The notes under the pieces were generated by a model, which searched no databases, was not told the origin of the DNA, and saw nothing but the letters and a program-made list of their open reading frames with translations. From assembly GCA_964525995.1 (NCBI GenBank), contig CAZGIM010000006.1, positions 124,001 through 188,000 on the forward strand: 64,000 nucleotides of DNA, written 5' to 3'. Within the stretch, counting starts at the first letter, position 1, and every line of letters starts with the position of its first letter. The translations under genes and the position numbers were made by a program. This stretch comes from CAIVAT01 sp964525995 (lineage in GTDB: Bacteria; Bacteroidota; Bacteroidia; Bacteroidales; FEN-979). Of the stretch, positions 18,765 through 27,920 are shown piece after piece.

Positions 18765-21071
18765 ATGAGAAAAACGATCACCCTCTTCATCACCATGACC
18801 ATGACCGCGATTTCAATGCTCGCCCAAACCGAAAATCCCTTTTTCCGCGAATGGAAGACTCCGTTTGGTGTTCCTCCTTTCGAACAGATACAGAATGATC
18901 ATTATATGCCAGCCTTTATGGAGGGAATGAAGCAACAACAGACGGAAATTGAAGCAATTGTGACCAACCCGGAGACGCCAACCTTCGAAAATACCATCGC
19001 AGCGCTGGATCGGAGTGGTGCACTGCTCGATAAAGTCAGTTCTGTGTTTTACGCCTTAAACTCGGCGAACACCAGCGACCAAATGCAGGAGATAGCCCGC
19101 CGGTTGTCGCCGCTGATGTCGAAACATGGTGATGACATCAGCCTGAATCCGGAACTCTTCAAACGGATCAAGGAGGTTTACAAGAGCCCTGAGATGATGA
19201 AACTCGCCCCCGATCAGCGGCGGCTGGTCGAAGAGACCTACAAAGGATTTGTAAGGAGCGGGGCTAACCTTGGCGATGAAGATAAAGAAAAACTCCGCAA
19301 TCTGAATAGCGAGATCAGCATGTTGCAACTTACTTTCGGACAGAACCTGCTGTCGGAAACCAATGCCTATAAGCTGATCCTCGACCGGGAAGAGTATCTC
19401 GAAGGACTTACGAAAGAGCAGATCAACAGTGCGCTGGAAGCCGGCGCCCGGTCGGAGGCAACCAAAGGCAAATGGGTTTTCACCCTTCAGAATCCCAGTG
19501 TGATGCCTTTTTTACAATTTTCGGCAAACAGGAAATACCGGGAGCAGGTCTTCAATGCATATATCAGCCGCGGAAACAACAATAACGACAAGGACAACAA
19601 GGCCATCATTGCCAAACTGATCCCGCTCCGCAAGCAGAAAGCCGCGCTGCTGGGTTTTGATTCTTATGTCGCCTATGCTTTGGATGACCGCATGGCGAAA
19701 AAGCCTGAAAATGTTTACAACTTGCTTGATCAGATTTGGATCCCCGCCCTTGAAATGGCACACAGGGAGGCTGGCGATATGCAGGCAATGATCCGGGAAG
19801 AGGGTCAGGATTTTCAACTTGAAGGCTGGGACTGGCGATATTACAGCAACAAGATCATGCAGAAAAAATTTGATTTGAATGAGGAGATCCTGAAACCCTA
19901 TTTTAAGTTGGATAACGTAAGGGAAGGCGTCTTTTATGTTGCCCGGAAGCTATACGGGATCACCTTTACCGAGGTTACCGGGGCACCAAAATACTTCAAG
20001 GATGTTAAGCTGTACGAATGCAAAGAGGCTGACGGAAGCCATCTTGGCGTGTTGTATTTCGATTTTCATCCCAGGGCCAGCAAGCGGGGAGGAGCCTGGT
20101 GCGGCAGTTACCGGTCGCAAAAGTACGAGAACGGCAAGCGGGTCGCACCCGTCATGACCGTCGTGTGTAATTTCTCAGCCCCTTCGGGCGATCAACCTGC
20201 ACTTTTGACTCCCGATGAAGCAGAGACCTTATTTCACGAATTTGGACACGCGCTTGCCGGTCTGATGAGAAATGTCAGGTATGACGGTATTTCAGGAGTT
20301 CCACGCGATTTTGTCGAACTTCCATCGCAAATAATGGAACACTGGGCCTTCGAACCTGAAGTCCTTAAGGTTTACGCGAAGCATTATCAAACCGGAGCCG
20401 TCATCCCTGCCGAACTGGTCGAAAAGATCCAGAACAGCAGCAAATTCGGTCAGGGTTTCAAAACAACCGAATATCTTGCCGCATCGTACCTCGATATGGA
20501 TTATCATTTTCGTTATCCGGAAATCAAAGCCGAAGACGCCGTGAAAGAATCTGCAGCAAAGCCTACTTCCGAAGTGCCTGTTTCTAAAGTAAAGACTAAA
20601 GAGAAAAGTCCTGAAATGGTCACTTCCGACCGGGAGGCGACGTCTGCCGAAGAGGTCCGGGAAGGAGCGGATTTCAAAAAAGCTGAAGCGGTGAAGGAGG
20701 GTGAGAAGTTTGATGAAAAGAATCCGTTGCCGGGGCTCGACGTACTGGCTTTTGAAGCCGCGTCGATGAAAAGGATCGGGCTGATCCCGCAGATTCCGCC
20801 GAGATATCGTTCAACCTATTTCCAGCATACCATGACCGGCGGGTACACGGCCGGGTATTACAGCTACATCTGGGCCGAAGTCCTCGATGCCGACGCGTTT
20901 CAGGCGTTCAAAGAAAAAGGAGATATTTTCGATAAAGCGACCGCGCAGCGTTTTCGCACCTGCATCCTCGAAAAGGGAGGGTCAAAGGAGGCCATGGAGA
21001 TGTATGTTGACTTCAGAGGCCACGAACCTAAGATCGATGCCTTGCTGGAGAACCGGGGACTGAAGGACTAG
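18765..21071 (+). CDS. M3-family zinc peptidase (peptidyl-dipeptidase Dcp-like), exported
   Basis: Metallopeptidase of 768 residues with a signal peptide (about 1-22, TLFITMTMTAISMLAQ) and the M3 zinc motif HEFGH (His491, Glu492, His495 in LFHEFGHALAGLM). The C-terminal substrate region is 'PRYRSTYFQHTMTGGYTAGYYSYIW'. The fold and length fit Dcp/oligopeptidase A-type enzymes that cleave dipeptides from oligopeptides, and the signal peptide places it in the periplasm. Unusual: about 75 extra residues (roughly 585-660), highly charged and low in complexity (KVKTKEKSPEMV, REGADFKKAEAVKEGEKF), interrupt the domain just before the conserved C-terminal block. The gene is bracketed by GTCC and GGAC arrays. 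Confidence 0.9.
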   Translation: MRKTITLFITMTMTAISMLAQTENPFFREWKTPFGVPPFEQIQNDHYMPAFMEGMKQQQTEIEAIVTNPETPTFENTIAALDRSGALLDKVSSVFYALNSANTSDQMQEIARRLSPLMSKHGDDISLNPELFKRIKEVYKSPEMMKLAPDQRRLVEETYKGFVRSGANLGDEDKEKLRNLNSEISMLQLTFGQNLLSETNAYKLILDREEYLEGLTKEQINSALEAGARSEATKGKWVFTLQNPSVMPFLQFSANRKYREQVFNAYISRGNNNNDKDNKAIIAKLIPLRKQKAALLGFDSYVAYALDDRMAKKPENVYNLLDQIWIPALEMAHREAGDMQAMIREEGQDFQLEGWDWRYYSNKIMQKKFDLNEEILKPYFKLDNVREGVFYVARKLYGITFTEVTGAPKYFKDVKLYECKEADGSHLGVLYFDFHPRASKRGGAWCGSYRSQKYENGKRVAPVMTVVCNFSAPSGDQPALLTPDEAETLFHEFGHALAGLMRNVRYDGISGVPRDFVELPSQIMEHWAFEPEVLKVYAKHYQTGAVIPAELVEKIQNSSKFGQGFKTTEYLAASYLDMDYHFRYPEIKAEDAVKESAAKPTSEVPVSKVKTKEKSPEMVTSDREATSAEEVREGADFKKAEAVKEGEKFDEKNPLPGLDVLAFEAASMKRIGLIPQIPPRYRSTYFQHTMTGGYTAGYYSYIWAEVLDADAFQAFKEKGDIFDKATAQRFRTCILEKGGSKEAMEMYVDFRGHEPKIDALLENRGLKD

Positions 21072-21072
21072 G

Positions 21073-21111
21073 GGACTGGCGGACAGGCGGACAAGCGGAC
21101 CAGTGGACTGG
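21073..21111 (+). repeat. Octamer array GGACNRGY after the M3 peptidase
   Basis: Five units (GGACTGGC, GGACAGGC, GGACAAGC, GGACCAGT, GGACTGGT) start 2 bases after the stop codon. Same unit and same sense orientation as the arrays after the LytTR gene and ychF. Confidence 0.85.
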
Positions 21112-21174
21112 TTTTCCATTTCACTATACCACTATTCCACCAAGGCACCATGGCGCCATCGGACGGGTTTCTCG

Positions 21175-22164
21175 TTACGTTCCTTTTTTCTTCTTCTCCG
21201 GTGATGGGAAGAAATAACCTTTGCCTTTGAAAAATTGGCGGAACAGGGATTCATTGGCCGATGCAAAAATGCTCTCCCGGTTCATCGACGATTTCACATA
21301 ATGCCTGCCGGAAGCGAGGTCAATGGCCCCTTCGATCCTGATGGATGACATATTATTACCTTCTATGGAGAGTTGATACGGGAAAATGCCGGGAACAGTG
21401 CGGTTGTCGTCGGCCATTTCCATGTTTGACGATTGTGACAGGGAACTGATAAAACTTTCGACCCTGGCCGAATCGGCAGGTTTGTCGCCGATCATCCACC
21501 GATCGCCGGTCTTAACCAGTTGGAAAGAACTGTCGCCTGGATAGGTGAAGCTAAAACGAACCGGGAAAGTCCGGTCAAACCGGGATACCAGCTTATTGCG
21601 GTACCGTGCCGACTGGTCGCCGAACATCATCGATAAAAAGCCGTCGACCACGTAAACTTTCTCATCACCGGCGATCCGGATATGCGATTTAACGATGATA
21701 TTCTGACCTCTGCCATATCCCTGGCCCTGATTTATCTGTGAAAATGAAAGCTTCCCGAGCCTGAAATCGGCCGTGGTCTCATCACCTTCTTTGATAACGA
21801 CCCGGGTTGCGGCCGAATCGGTGATTTCGAATTCCTTCCATCCCGAAGGATCGGTGGCTGCAACCCGCTCGGGAATCGCATGGATGACGGTGCTGATGAT
21901 CTGCCGAATCGATTGCGTATCGGCCGGGAACGACTGGTCTTTGACACGAATGGTCCAGTTATTACCGGAACCCGATAGGATCATGGCTTCGGAACTGCCT
22001 TTCGGATAGATGGAAATAGATGACACACGGATGGAATCGATGGTGAACAGTTGACTTTTAAAAGTCCGGTCACCCTTATTTCGGTCGTAAAGAAAAACCG
22101 CGGCTACCGCGACCAAAAGCACGATAAAAAGGATCAGCAGGGTCGAATTCTTGATTTTTTTCAT
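21175..22164 (-). CDS. DUF4340 protein of the Gld-type ABC operon
   Basis: Protein of 329 residues with an N-terminal membrane helix (STLLILFIVLLVAVAAVFLY) and an extracytoplasmic DUF4340 beta-rich region ('IDSIRVSSISIYPKGSS', GNNWTIRVKDQSFPADTQSI, FRLGKLSFSQ). DUF4340 genes commonly follow gldG/gldF-type ABC permeases. I infer a periplasmic partner of this transporter. Last gene of gldA-gldF-gldG-DUF4340 on the minus strand, 54 bases after gldG. The preceding gap of about 100 bases after the peptidase contains the GGAC array. Confidence 0.82.
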   Translation of the reverse strand: MKKIKNSTLLILFIVLLVAVAAVFLYDRNKGDRTFKSQLFTIDSIRVSSISIYPKGSSEAMILSGSGNNWTIRVKDQSFPADTQSIRQIISTVIHAIPERVAATDPSGWKEFEITDSAATRVVIKEGDETTADFRLGKLSFSQINQGQGYGRGQNIIVKSHIRIAGDEKVYVVDGFLSMMFGDQSARYRNKLVSRFDRTFPVRFSFTYPGDSSFQLVKTGDRWMIGDKPADSARVESFISSLSQSSNMEMADDNRTVPGIFPYQLSIEGNNMSSIRIEGAIDLASGRHYVKSSMNRESIFASANESLFRQFFKGKGYFFPSPEKKKKGT

Positions 22165-22218
22165 TCTTAAGTGATTTTTACCGAATCGCCTGACGGGATC
22201 ACCGGCATCATTTCGGTA

Positions 22219-23739
22219 TCAGAAATAATTTTCGTTCATTCGTTTTATTCTCAGATTACGGCGGTATTGCCATCTGAAAAATCCGAAGCCAAGAACCAGC
22301 AGCATGGGAAGCAGGAAGTTCAGATACTTCAAAAATGTCTTTTTACCGTCATCCATCTGGTCGATCGGGCGGGAGGTGACCTCTTTGGTACGCAGGTCGA
22401 TCAATCCTGTATCGTCCGACAACCAGTCAACGGAATTTACAAAAAGGTTCAGGTTGTCGGGCTGGATCTGGCGTGCCTGCTGACCTTCGCCGTTGATGGC
22501 AAAGTCGCCGTCGGAGACTACAATAATCTTTGAATTCAGATTCCCAGAAATTTTCCCTGTAAGGAGTCCGGCCACGGTAAGGTTGGCAAGAGGGAAATCG
22601 CCGGCTTGCCAGTTTCTGGAAATATTGAAAAAGACCGGTACATTCTCTGCCCCTGATTTTTCGGATGTAAAGGCTAAGGGGGTATAATTCACGTCGTTCA
22701 GCCGTTTCGAATAATCAATCGAACTGGCAAACTGTAATACCACCGACGACAGTCCTTTTACAGCAGGATGGTCGGCGAATTTGGCGATGACCGGCAGGTA
22801 CGGGAATTGCATGCTCGACTGGAAACTCATCATTCCCTGTTGCTGATTGACCATCACAGCGCCGCAATTCTGATCGATGATAAAGTTCGGATTGACCCTG
22901 ATCCCTTTTGCTTCAAGCCATTGCTCCAGTCCGGTAGAAACGGCATTCCCGCTGAGATTCTGGAGATTTCCATCCACCCGGTTCATGGCGATAAAGATAT
23001 TCCGGCCAAAGGCTAAAAAGGCATCCAGCTTGGCAAGCTGGTCGGCTGGGATAGTATCTTTCGGATTGACGATCACAAGGGTTTTATATTTATCAAGATT
23101 TGCGGTGAGATCATTCAGATTCACCGGTTCCACCTCATACAGTACCGATAACGATTGTAAAACCTGGATCATGGAACCTAAAGCCGTCTCGCCATTGCCC
23201 TCGATGAATCCGATTTTGGGTTTGTTTTCGACGGTCATCTTTTTGATACTTGTCGATAGCGCATATTCCATCGCTGCCCCCGGCTGGATAAAGGGAATGA
23301 TCTCTTTCTTGTCGCCATATTGTACCACAGCGCCCATATAGGCTTTTTGTTGTTTCACCTGATCTTTCTCCCTGACATTGATCAGTACGGGGCTGATGCC
23401 CTCCTGCATGGCCTTCTGCTCGGTGGCTTCGTCTTTGTTCGGATTTATAAATTCGAACATGACCTTTCCGTCCGACCGGTTGGAGTATTCGACCAGCTCA
23501 TCTTTAAAATCCCGTCTCAGCCGGGCAAAATCGGGGGGGAGTTCTTCACTGATGTAGGCCGTTACTGTTACCGTCTGCTTCAGTGATTTGAGAATGGTAC
23601 GGGTGGCTTCTCCCAGTGTGTATCGCTTGTCGGCTGTAAAATCAAGCCGGAGGAAAAATCGGTCGGCAAGAAGGTTGACCAGTACGATCACACCGATAAT
23701 TAACAAAAGATAGGTGGTTGTTGATTTCCGGTTCTTCAT
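22219..23739 (-). CDS. gldG: Gliding-motility-associated ABC transporter component GldG
   Basis: Protein of 506 residues with one N-terminal membrane helix (TYLLLIIGVIVLVNLLADRF), a large extracytoplasmic GldG/IFT52-like domain ('RYTLGEATRTILKSL', VMFEFINPNKDE, YALSTSIKKMTVENKPKIGFIEG, DGDFAINGEG) and a C-terminal helix (LNFLLPMLLVLGFGFFRWQYRR). With GldA and GldF it forms an ABC complex required for gliding in flavobacteria. In non-gliding Bacteroidota the same set is common and its role is unknown. The PINxPNPDE-like motif appears as FINPNKDE. Confidence 0.92.
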   Translation of the reverse strand: MKNRKSTTTYLLLIIGVIVLVNLLADRFFLRLDFTADKRYTLGEATRTILKSLKQTVTVTAYISEELPPDFARLRRDFKDELVEYSNRSDGKVMFEFINPNKDEATEQKAMQEGISPVLINVREKDQVKQQKAYMGAVVQYGDKKEIIPFIQPGAAMEYALSTSIKKMTVENKPKIGFIEGNGETALGSMIQVLQSLSVLYEVEPVNLNDLTANLDKYKTLVIVNPKDTIPADQLAKLDAFLAFGRNIFIAMNRVDGNLQNLSGNAVSTGLEQWLEAKGIRVNPNFIIDQNCGAVMVNQQQGMMSFQSSMQFPYLPVIAKFADHPAVKGLSSVVLQFASSIDYSKRLNDVNYTPLAFTSEKSGAENVPVFFNISRNWQAGDFPLANLTVAGLLTGKISGNLNSKIIVVSDGDFAINGEGQQARQIQPDNLNLFVNSVDWLSDDTGLIDLRTKEVTSRPIDQMDDGKKTFLKYLNFLLPMLLVLGFGFFRWQYRRNLRIKRMNENYF

Positions 23740-23895
23740 GTGTATGATGGATTGATTGCAGGAAACGGTTGAGTATTTACGATTGATCAGGATTAACGAT
23801 TAACGATTGCCAGAATTTTCACTTGACAGTGCCTGTTTTGGAGATTGATCAGTGACAAATTTTGCATTTTGACTTTTAATTCTGGCTTGTTCAGG
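23740..23895. repeat. gldF-gldG spacer with degenerate short reiterations
   Basis: On the minus strand the part after gldF holds AAAAGTCAAAATGCAAAATTTG. The part before gldG holds TTAATCGTTAATCG-type heptamers. This is the same downstream-type then upstream-type order as in the gldA-gldF spacer, but weaker. Confidence 0.4.
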
Positions 23896-24621
23896 TTAGG
23901 ATGACAGGTTGCGTTTCGCCAGCGCCAGCTCGGTTCCGGTCAATCCAAGGAAAATGATCGAGAGAAAATAGATCACATCTTTCGAGTCGATAACCCCGCG
24001 GGCCATGCTTTCGAAATGTGTGCTGATGCTTAGGTAATTTAATAAGGCTCCCATCCAACCTAATGAATTGCTGCCCATGAGTCCGAACAGCAGATGAAAG
24101 AATATTCCGATAAACAGCGCGATCAGAAAGGCGACAATCTGGTTGGATGTGATGCTGCTGGCAAACATTCCGATGCTGATGTAACAGGCGCTCATGAATA
24201 ACAGTCCGAGATATCCTAGCAATACAGCCCCGTGATCCATTTTTCCGATACTGGCAACCGAGATGTAATAGGGCAGGGTGAGGGCAAGGGCGATGCAGAT
24301 CAAAATCAGGGCCGAAAGAAATTTACCTGCGATAATCTGCCAATCGGTCACCGGCCGGGTTACCAGAAGCTCAAGAGTGCCGCTTTTGCGCTCTTCCGAG
24401 AGCAATCCCATGGTCACGGCCGGAATGAAGAAAAATAGCGACCAGAACGCGATTCCGAAGAACGACTGGAGTGTTGCCTGGTTCACCAGGAAGATGTCGC
24501 TGCCGAAAAGCCAGGTGAAAAAACCGCTGAATCCTAAGAAAAGCAGGATCATCACATAGGCCATCAGTGAATCGAAGAACGACCACAGTTCACGTTTAGC
24601 AATTATCCAGATTTGTTTCAT
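23896..24621 (-). CDS. gldF: Gliding-motility-associated ABC permease GldF
   Basis: ABC-2 type permease of 241 residues with six predicted membrane segments and the family phrases 'LMAYVMILLFLGFSGFFTWL', FFIPAVTMGLLSEERKSGTLELLVTRPV and DWQIIAGKFLSAL. EERKxGTLELLLxxP is the conserved ABC-2 signature. It partners with GldA (ATPase) and GldG. A spacer of 293 bases full of repeats separates it from gldA. Confidence 0.92.
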   Translation of the reverse strand: MKQIWIIAKRELWSFFDSLMAYVMILLFLGFSGFFTWLFGSDIFLVNQATLQSFFGIAFWSLFFFIPAVTMGLLSEERKSGTLELLVTRPVTDWQIIAGKFLSALILICIALALTLPYYISVASIGKMDHGAVLLGYLGLLFMSACYISIGMFASSITSNQIVAFLIALFIGIFFHLLFGLMGSNSLGWMGALLNYLSISTHFESMARGVIDSKDVIYFLSIIFLGLTGTELALAKRNLSS

Positions 24622-24627
24622 ATACCT

Positions 24628-24914
24628 TGAATGATTGATTGACTGATTGACTGATTGACTGAGTGAATGAGTGAATGAGTGAATGAAAATGTGCTAATTT
24701 GCTAATTTGAGAATTTGAAAATGTGAAAATTTTGAATATTGAATTTTTGTTTTTCCCTAATGGCTAATGGCCAATGCCTAATTCCTGATTTGAATTTTTG
24801 TTGTTCCCTAATTCCTAACTCCCAATGCCTAATTCCTGATTTGAATTTTGAATTTTTGTTTTTCCCTAATGGCTAATGGCCAATGCCTAATTCCTGATTT
24901 AAATTTTTTCTTCC
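24628..24914. repeat. Composite repeat spacer between gldA and gldF
   Basis: On the minus strand, immediately after the gldA stop there are three tandem copies of an approximately 50-base module containing GGAATTAGGCATTGGCCATT and ATTAGGGAAAAAC. A7-8 bp (CAAAATT/CAAATTAG) words follow, then an octamer array ACTCATTC/AGTCAATC ending 7 bases before the gldF start. The order is the same as in the two insertions inside the oxidoreductase gene. Confidence 0.8.
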
Positions 24915-25847
24915 CTAATTATTGATCGTCAGATCTCTGAAAACTTCTTCCAGCTTGCGTTCAAGCGGGGTCATTTCGGTGAGCGACCAATTGTGTTCGA
25001 CACAGGTCTTGAAAATGGCTTTCCTTGAGCTCATCCCGGGTTTGCTTTGCACCTCAAATGACTGGGTATGCTCGGGAAGCAGATCGACCAGTTCGATAGT
25101 CTCGAGTGATTGCAGGGTGGTATAAACCTGGTTCCGGTCACCATCTTCGATTGTTACTTTGATGATCTCCTTGTCCTGAGCCTGTTTCCTGAGATTGTTC
25201 GCCGTGCCGTCGGCAACCAGTTTCCCGTTGCTGATGATCACGATCCGGTCGCAGGTCGCTTCAACCTCGGCCAGGATATGCGAGCAGAGGATCACCGTTT
25301 TTTCGCGACCAATCCGCTTGATCAGCTCACGGATCTCGACAATCTGGTTGGGGTCGAGACCGGAAGTGGGCTCATCAAGTATCAGCACTTCAGGGTCGTG
25401 GATCATCGCTTGTGCCAATCCAACCCGCTGCTGATATCCTTTGGAGAGTTCGTTGATCTTTTTATATTTCTCGGTTTTCAGACCGCAAATATGGACCATT
25501 TCGCGGATTCGTTCCCCGATCTGGTTTGCCGGCACACCCTGCAATTCTGCAACGTAATGGAGGTAATCGATCACCGGCATCTCCTTATACAAGGGATTTG
25601 ATTCGGGAAGATAACCGATGTGTTTTTTTACCTCGTCGGGATGTTCCGTTACAGAGAAGCCACCAACCTTCACAGTCCCATCGTTGGGCTTCATGAAACA
25701 GGTGATGATCTTCATGGTGGTCGTTTTCCCGGCGCCGTTCGGTCCTAAAAATCCTACAATCTCACCGGTGTTGACCTTGAAGGATACGTTGTCGACTGCC
25801 TTTTGAAAGCCGTAGAGTTTGGTTATGTTTTCGACACTGACTTCCAT
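24915..25847 (-). CDS. gldA: Gliding-motility-associated ABC transporter ATPase GldA
   Basis: ABC ATPase of 310 residues. Walker A GPNGAGKTT is at residues 35-43, the Q-loop region 'IGYLPESNPLYKEM' follows, then signature LSKGYQQRVGLAQ, Walker B VLILDEPTSGLD and switch His in ILCSHILAEV. The C-terminal extension of about 80 residues (EIIKVTIEDGDRN to EEVFRDLTINN) is typical of GldA. First gene of the operon. A TATTTTTG box precedes the ATG. Confidence 0.95.
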   Translation of the reverse strand: MEVSVENITKLYGFQKAVDNVSFKVNTGEIVGFLGPNGAGKTTTMKIITCFMKPNDGTVKVGGFSVTEHPDEVKKHIGYLPESNPLYKEMPVIDYLHYVAELQGVPANQIGERIREMVHICGLKTEKYKKINELSKGYQQRVGLAQAMIHDPEVLILDEPTSGLDPNQIVEIRELIKRIGREKTVILCSHILAEVEATCDRIVIISNGKLVADGTANNLRKQAQDKEIIKVTIEDGDRNQVYTTLQSLETIELVDLLPEHTQSFEVQSKPGMSSRKAIFKTCVEHNWSLTEMTPLERKLEEVFRDLTINN

Positions 25848-25861
25848 ACTAGAATTTTTTG

Positions 25862-25869
25862 CAAAAATA
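25862..25869 (-). promoter_or_regulatory. -7 box for the gldA operon
   Basis: The minus strand reads TATTTTTG, 14 bases before the gldA ATG. Confidence 0.4.
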
Positions 25870-25930
25870 TTTTGAAGATTTCTTTTATGAAAATGTTTAA
25901 CAATATTTTAACAAAACAAGGGGTAGCAGG

Positions 25931-26104
25931 TTATCTACAAGCAAGAAAGCAATTGCCGGTTTCATTTCCCTCGCGATAGGTGGAAATTAAAAATTGATAA
26001 CCAATCCATGAACAGTAAAATGCCGCCGGATCGCCAACGGTGATGTTCTGTTCAATGACATTACCTTCATTATGACACTGAAAAAGGAAGCAAAGTAGCA
26101 GAAT
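25931..26104 (-). other. Possible small lipoprotein ORF or remnant (57 codons, no standard start)
   Basis: In the 682-base gap between gldA and the first FISUMP gene, a minus-strand frame reads a lipoprotein-like start (ILLLCFLFQC, then HNEGNVIEQNI) and a Cys-containing body (DPAAFYCSWIGYQFLIS, GNCFLAC) to a TAA stop. The only in-frame initiator would be ATT at 26104, so it is either a decayed gene or uses a rare start. I see no known family. The rest of the gap holds only the promoter at 26260-26290. Confidence 0.25.
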
Positions 26105-26259
26105 AAAAGGATCCGTGGTTATATACCTTCATGGTTTGACAGGTATATCAGGGTATAAACCTAAAAGATAAGATAAATCATGTGATGATGGCAAACGCGA
26201 AATGACAAAGACAAAGCTGAAGCGTGTGATTCAGCTTTGAAATATATTCGTATAATTCC

Positions 26260-26290
26260 TTGACGAATGCGTTTTTTTTTCGTATGTTTG
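26260..26290 (+). promoter_or_regulatory. Promoter for the first FISUMP gene
   Basis: TTG (26260-26262), a 20-base spacer and TATGTTTG (26283-26290), with the same spacing as the rpsA promoter. It implies a leader of about 230-295 bases before the gene, long for this window and a possible site of post-transcriptional control. Confidence 0.55.
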
Positions 26291-26589
26291 GTATTAAGAA
26301 GGTCAGAATTGCTCTGAGATTCTCATTTATAGGCCAGGGCGATTTGTTACAGAGTCGGAACAGGTTAATAAATAATGAAATGCTGTTCCTGTGAGGGCAA
26401 TTGTATCAAACATGAAAATGCTTTACATTTCCGTAAGGATTTAGCAGATTAGGTTGTCATCGTTCTTTACATAGTGAATTATTTCTTTTCCGATACTTCT
26501 CATACAAAAAATCCGTCCGATTTCTGAATATGAAAAATATTAGACGGATACTGAATCAAACAAACCAATTTGTTTTAAAATCAGGCATT

Positions 26590-27738
26590 ATGAGACAATT
26601 TATTACTCTTGTGATTGTGGTTGTTTTGACCGCCATCCAGATTCAAGCCCAGGTGGCTATCAACACCGACGGAAATCAGCCGGAACCCTCAGCCGGCCTT
26701 GATGTGAAATTCACAAACAAAGGACTCCTTCCTCCACGTATGACACAGGCGCAGATGAACGCCATTCAGAACCCGGCCAGCGGGCTTTTGTTATTTTGCA
26801 TCGACTGCGGCTCAAATAGCTCCGGATCGTTAGCGCTTTACGTGGCCGGAGCCTGGTGGACGCTTTCGGCAAATTGTATCAACCCTGCGGCGCCAACGGC
26901 CGGCGCACACGTTCCATCGGGAACCCAGATTATTTGGAACTGGAACACGGTGGTCGGCGCCACCGGATACAAATGGAACACAACCAATGATTATGGAACG
27001 GCCGTTGACATGGGTACCAGCACCACCAAGACCGAACCGGGGCTAAACCCGAACACACAGTATACCCGATATGTGTGGGCTTACAACAATTGCGGAATAT
27101 CTGTTTCCACTGCCCTGAACAGCCAGACCGTCTTCACATGTGGAGGGAGTTTTACTGTCACCCATGTGGCCGGCGACGTAGCGCCTGTCAATAAAACCAC
27201 AGCCTATGGCACCGTAACCGGAGTGCCCGGCGAACCTGCCTTATGCTGGATCACCAGCAACCTGGGTTCAGATCATCAGGCAGCCGCGGTAAATGATGCC
27301 ACCGAAGCCTCGGCTGGCTGGTATTGGCAATTCAACCGAAAGCAAGGCTTCAAGCATGACGGAACCACACGTACCCCCAACACTACATGGATTTTCAGCA
27401 TCGATGAGAATATAAACTGGGTAATTGCCAATGACCCGTGCAGTATTGAGCTGGGCGGTTCATGGCGGATACCCACCTATACTGAATGGAGTAATGTTGA
27501 TAATTCGGGCGGGTGGACAAACTGGAACAGCCCATGGAACTCAACGCTTAAGTTACATGCTGCCGGGTACCTGGACGCTTCGAATGGTTCGCTGAACGGT
27601 ATGAGCTATACAGGCTATTACGGGAGCAGTACTCAGCACAACTCTCAGGAAGGCACATTCCTTTTCTTCTACAGTGAAAGTTGCAACATGAACCACACTT
27701 GGAAGGCATACGGCTTCAATCTACGCTGCGTTAAATAA
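26590..27738 (+). CDS. Secreted FISUMP-type surface protein
   Basis: Exported protein of 382 residues from the ATG at 26590. The signal peptide is followed by AQVAINTDGNQPEPSAGLDVKF, which aligns with the start of the gene at 28483. Domains in order: an N-terminal 'KGLLPPRMTQAQMNAI' module seen in many Bacteroidota surface proteins; one fibronectin III-like repeat (HVPSGTQIIWNWNTVVGATG, ARYVWAYNNCG-like); and a C-terminal FISUMP-like domain (SWRIPTYTEWSNVDN, YGFNLRCVK). Function unknown, probably surface or extracellular. An ATG at 26530 would add 20 residues. The shorter start is preferred because it matches the paralogue. Confidence 0.8.
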   Translation: MRQFITLVIVVVLTAIQIQAQVAINTDGNQPEPSAGLDVKFTNKGLLPPRMTQAQMNAIQNPASGLLLFCIDCGSNSSGSLALYVAGAWWTLSANCINPAAPTAGAHVPSGTQIIWNWNTVVGATGYKWNTTNDYGTAVDMGTSTTKTEPGLNPNTQYTRYVWAYNNCGISVSTALNSQTVFTCGGSFTVTHVAGDVAPVNKTTAYGTVTGVPGEPALCWITSNLGSDHQAAAVNDATEASAGWYWQFNRKQGFKHDGTTRTPNTTWIFSIDENINWVIANDPCSIELGGSWRIPTYTEWSNVDNSGGWTNWNSPWNSTLKLHAAGYLDASNGSLNGMSYTGYYGSSTQHNSQEGTFLFFYSESCNMNHTWKAYGFNLRCVK

Positions 27739-27740
27739 AT

Positions 27741-27850
27741 GAGGGAATGACAATGAACAATTGACAATGGACGATGGACAATGGACAATGGAAAAAGAAG
27801 CCTCGCCCTAATCGCTAAAACCTAATTCCTATTGCCAAATGCCTATTGCC
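27741..27850 (+). repeat. Heptamer array GACAATGG followed by CCTAAT-type module
   Basis: Right after the FISUMP stop there are about six copies of (G)ACAATGG (27741-27792). CCCTAATCGCTAAAACCTAA and TTGCCAAATGCC follow, before the next gene. The first part is downstream-type and the second upstream-type for genes on this strand. Confidence 0.7.
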
Positions 27851-27920
27851 CGATTTTTGACTTTTTTTGTTGCCTTTGCCTTATCAACCGGATTAACCAG
27901 TGAAAATTAATCCGAGGATT

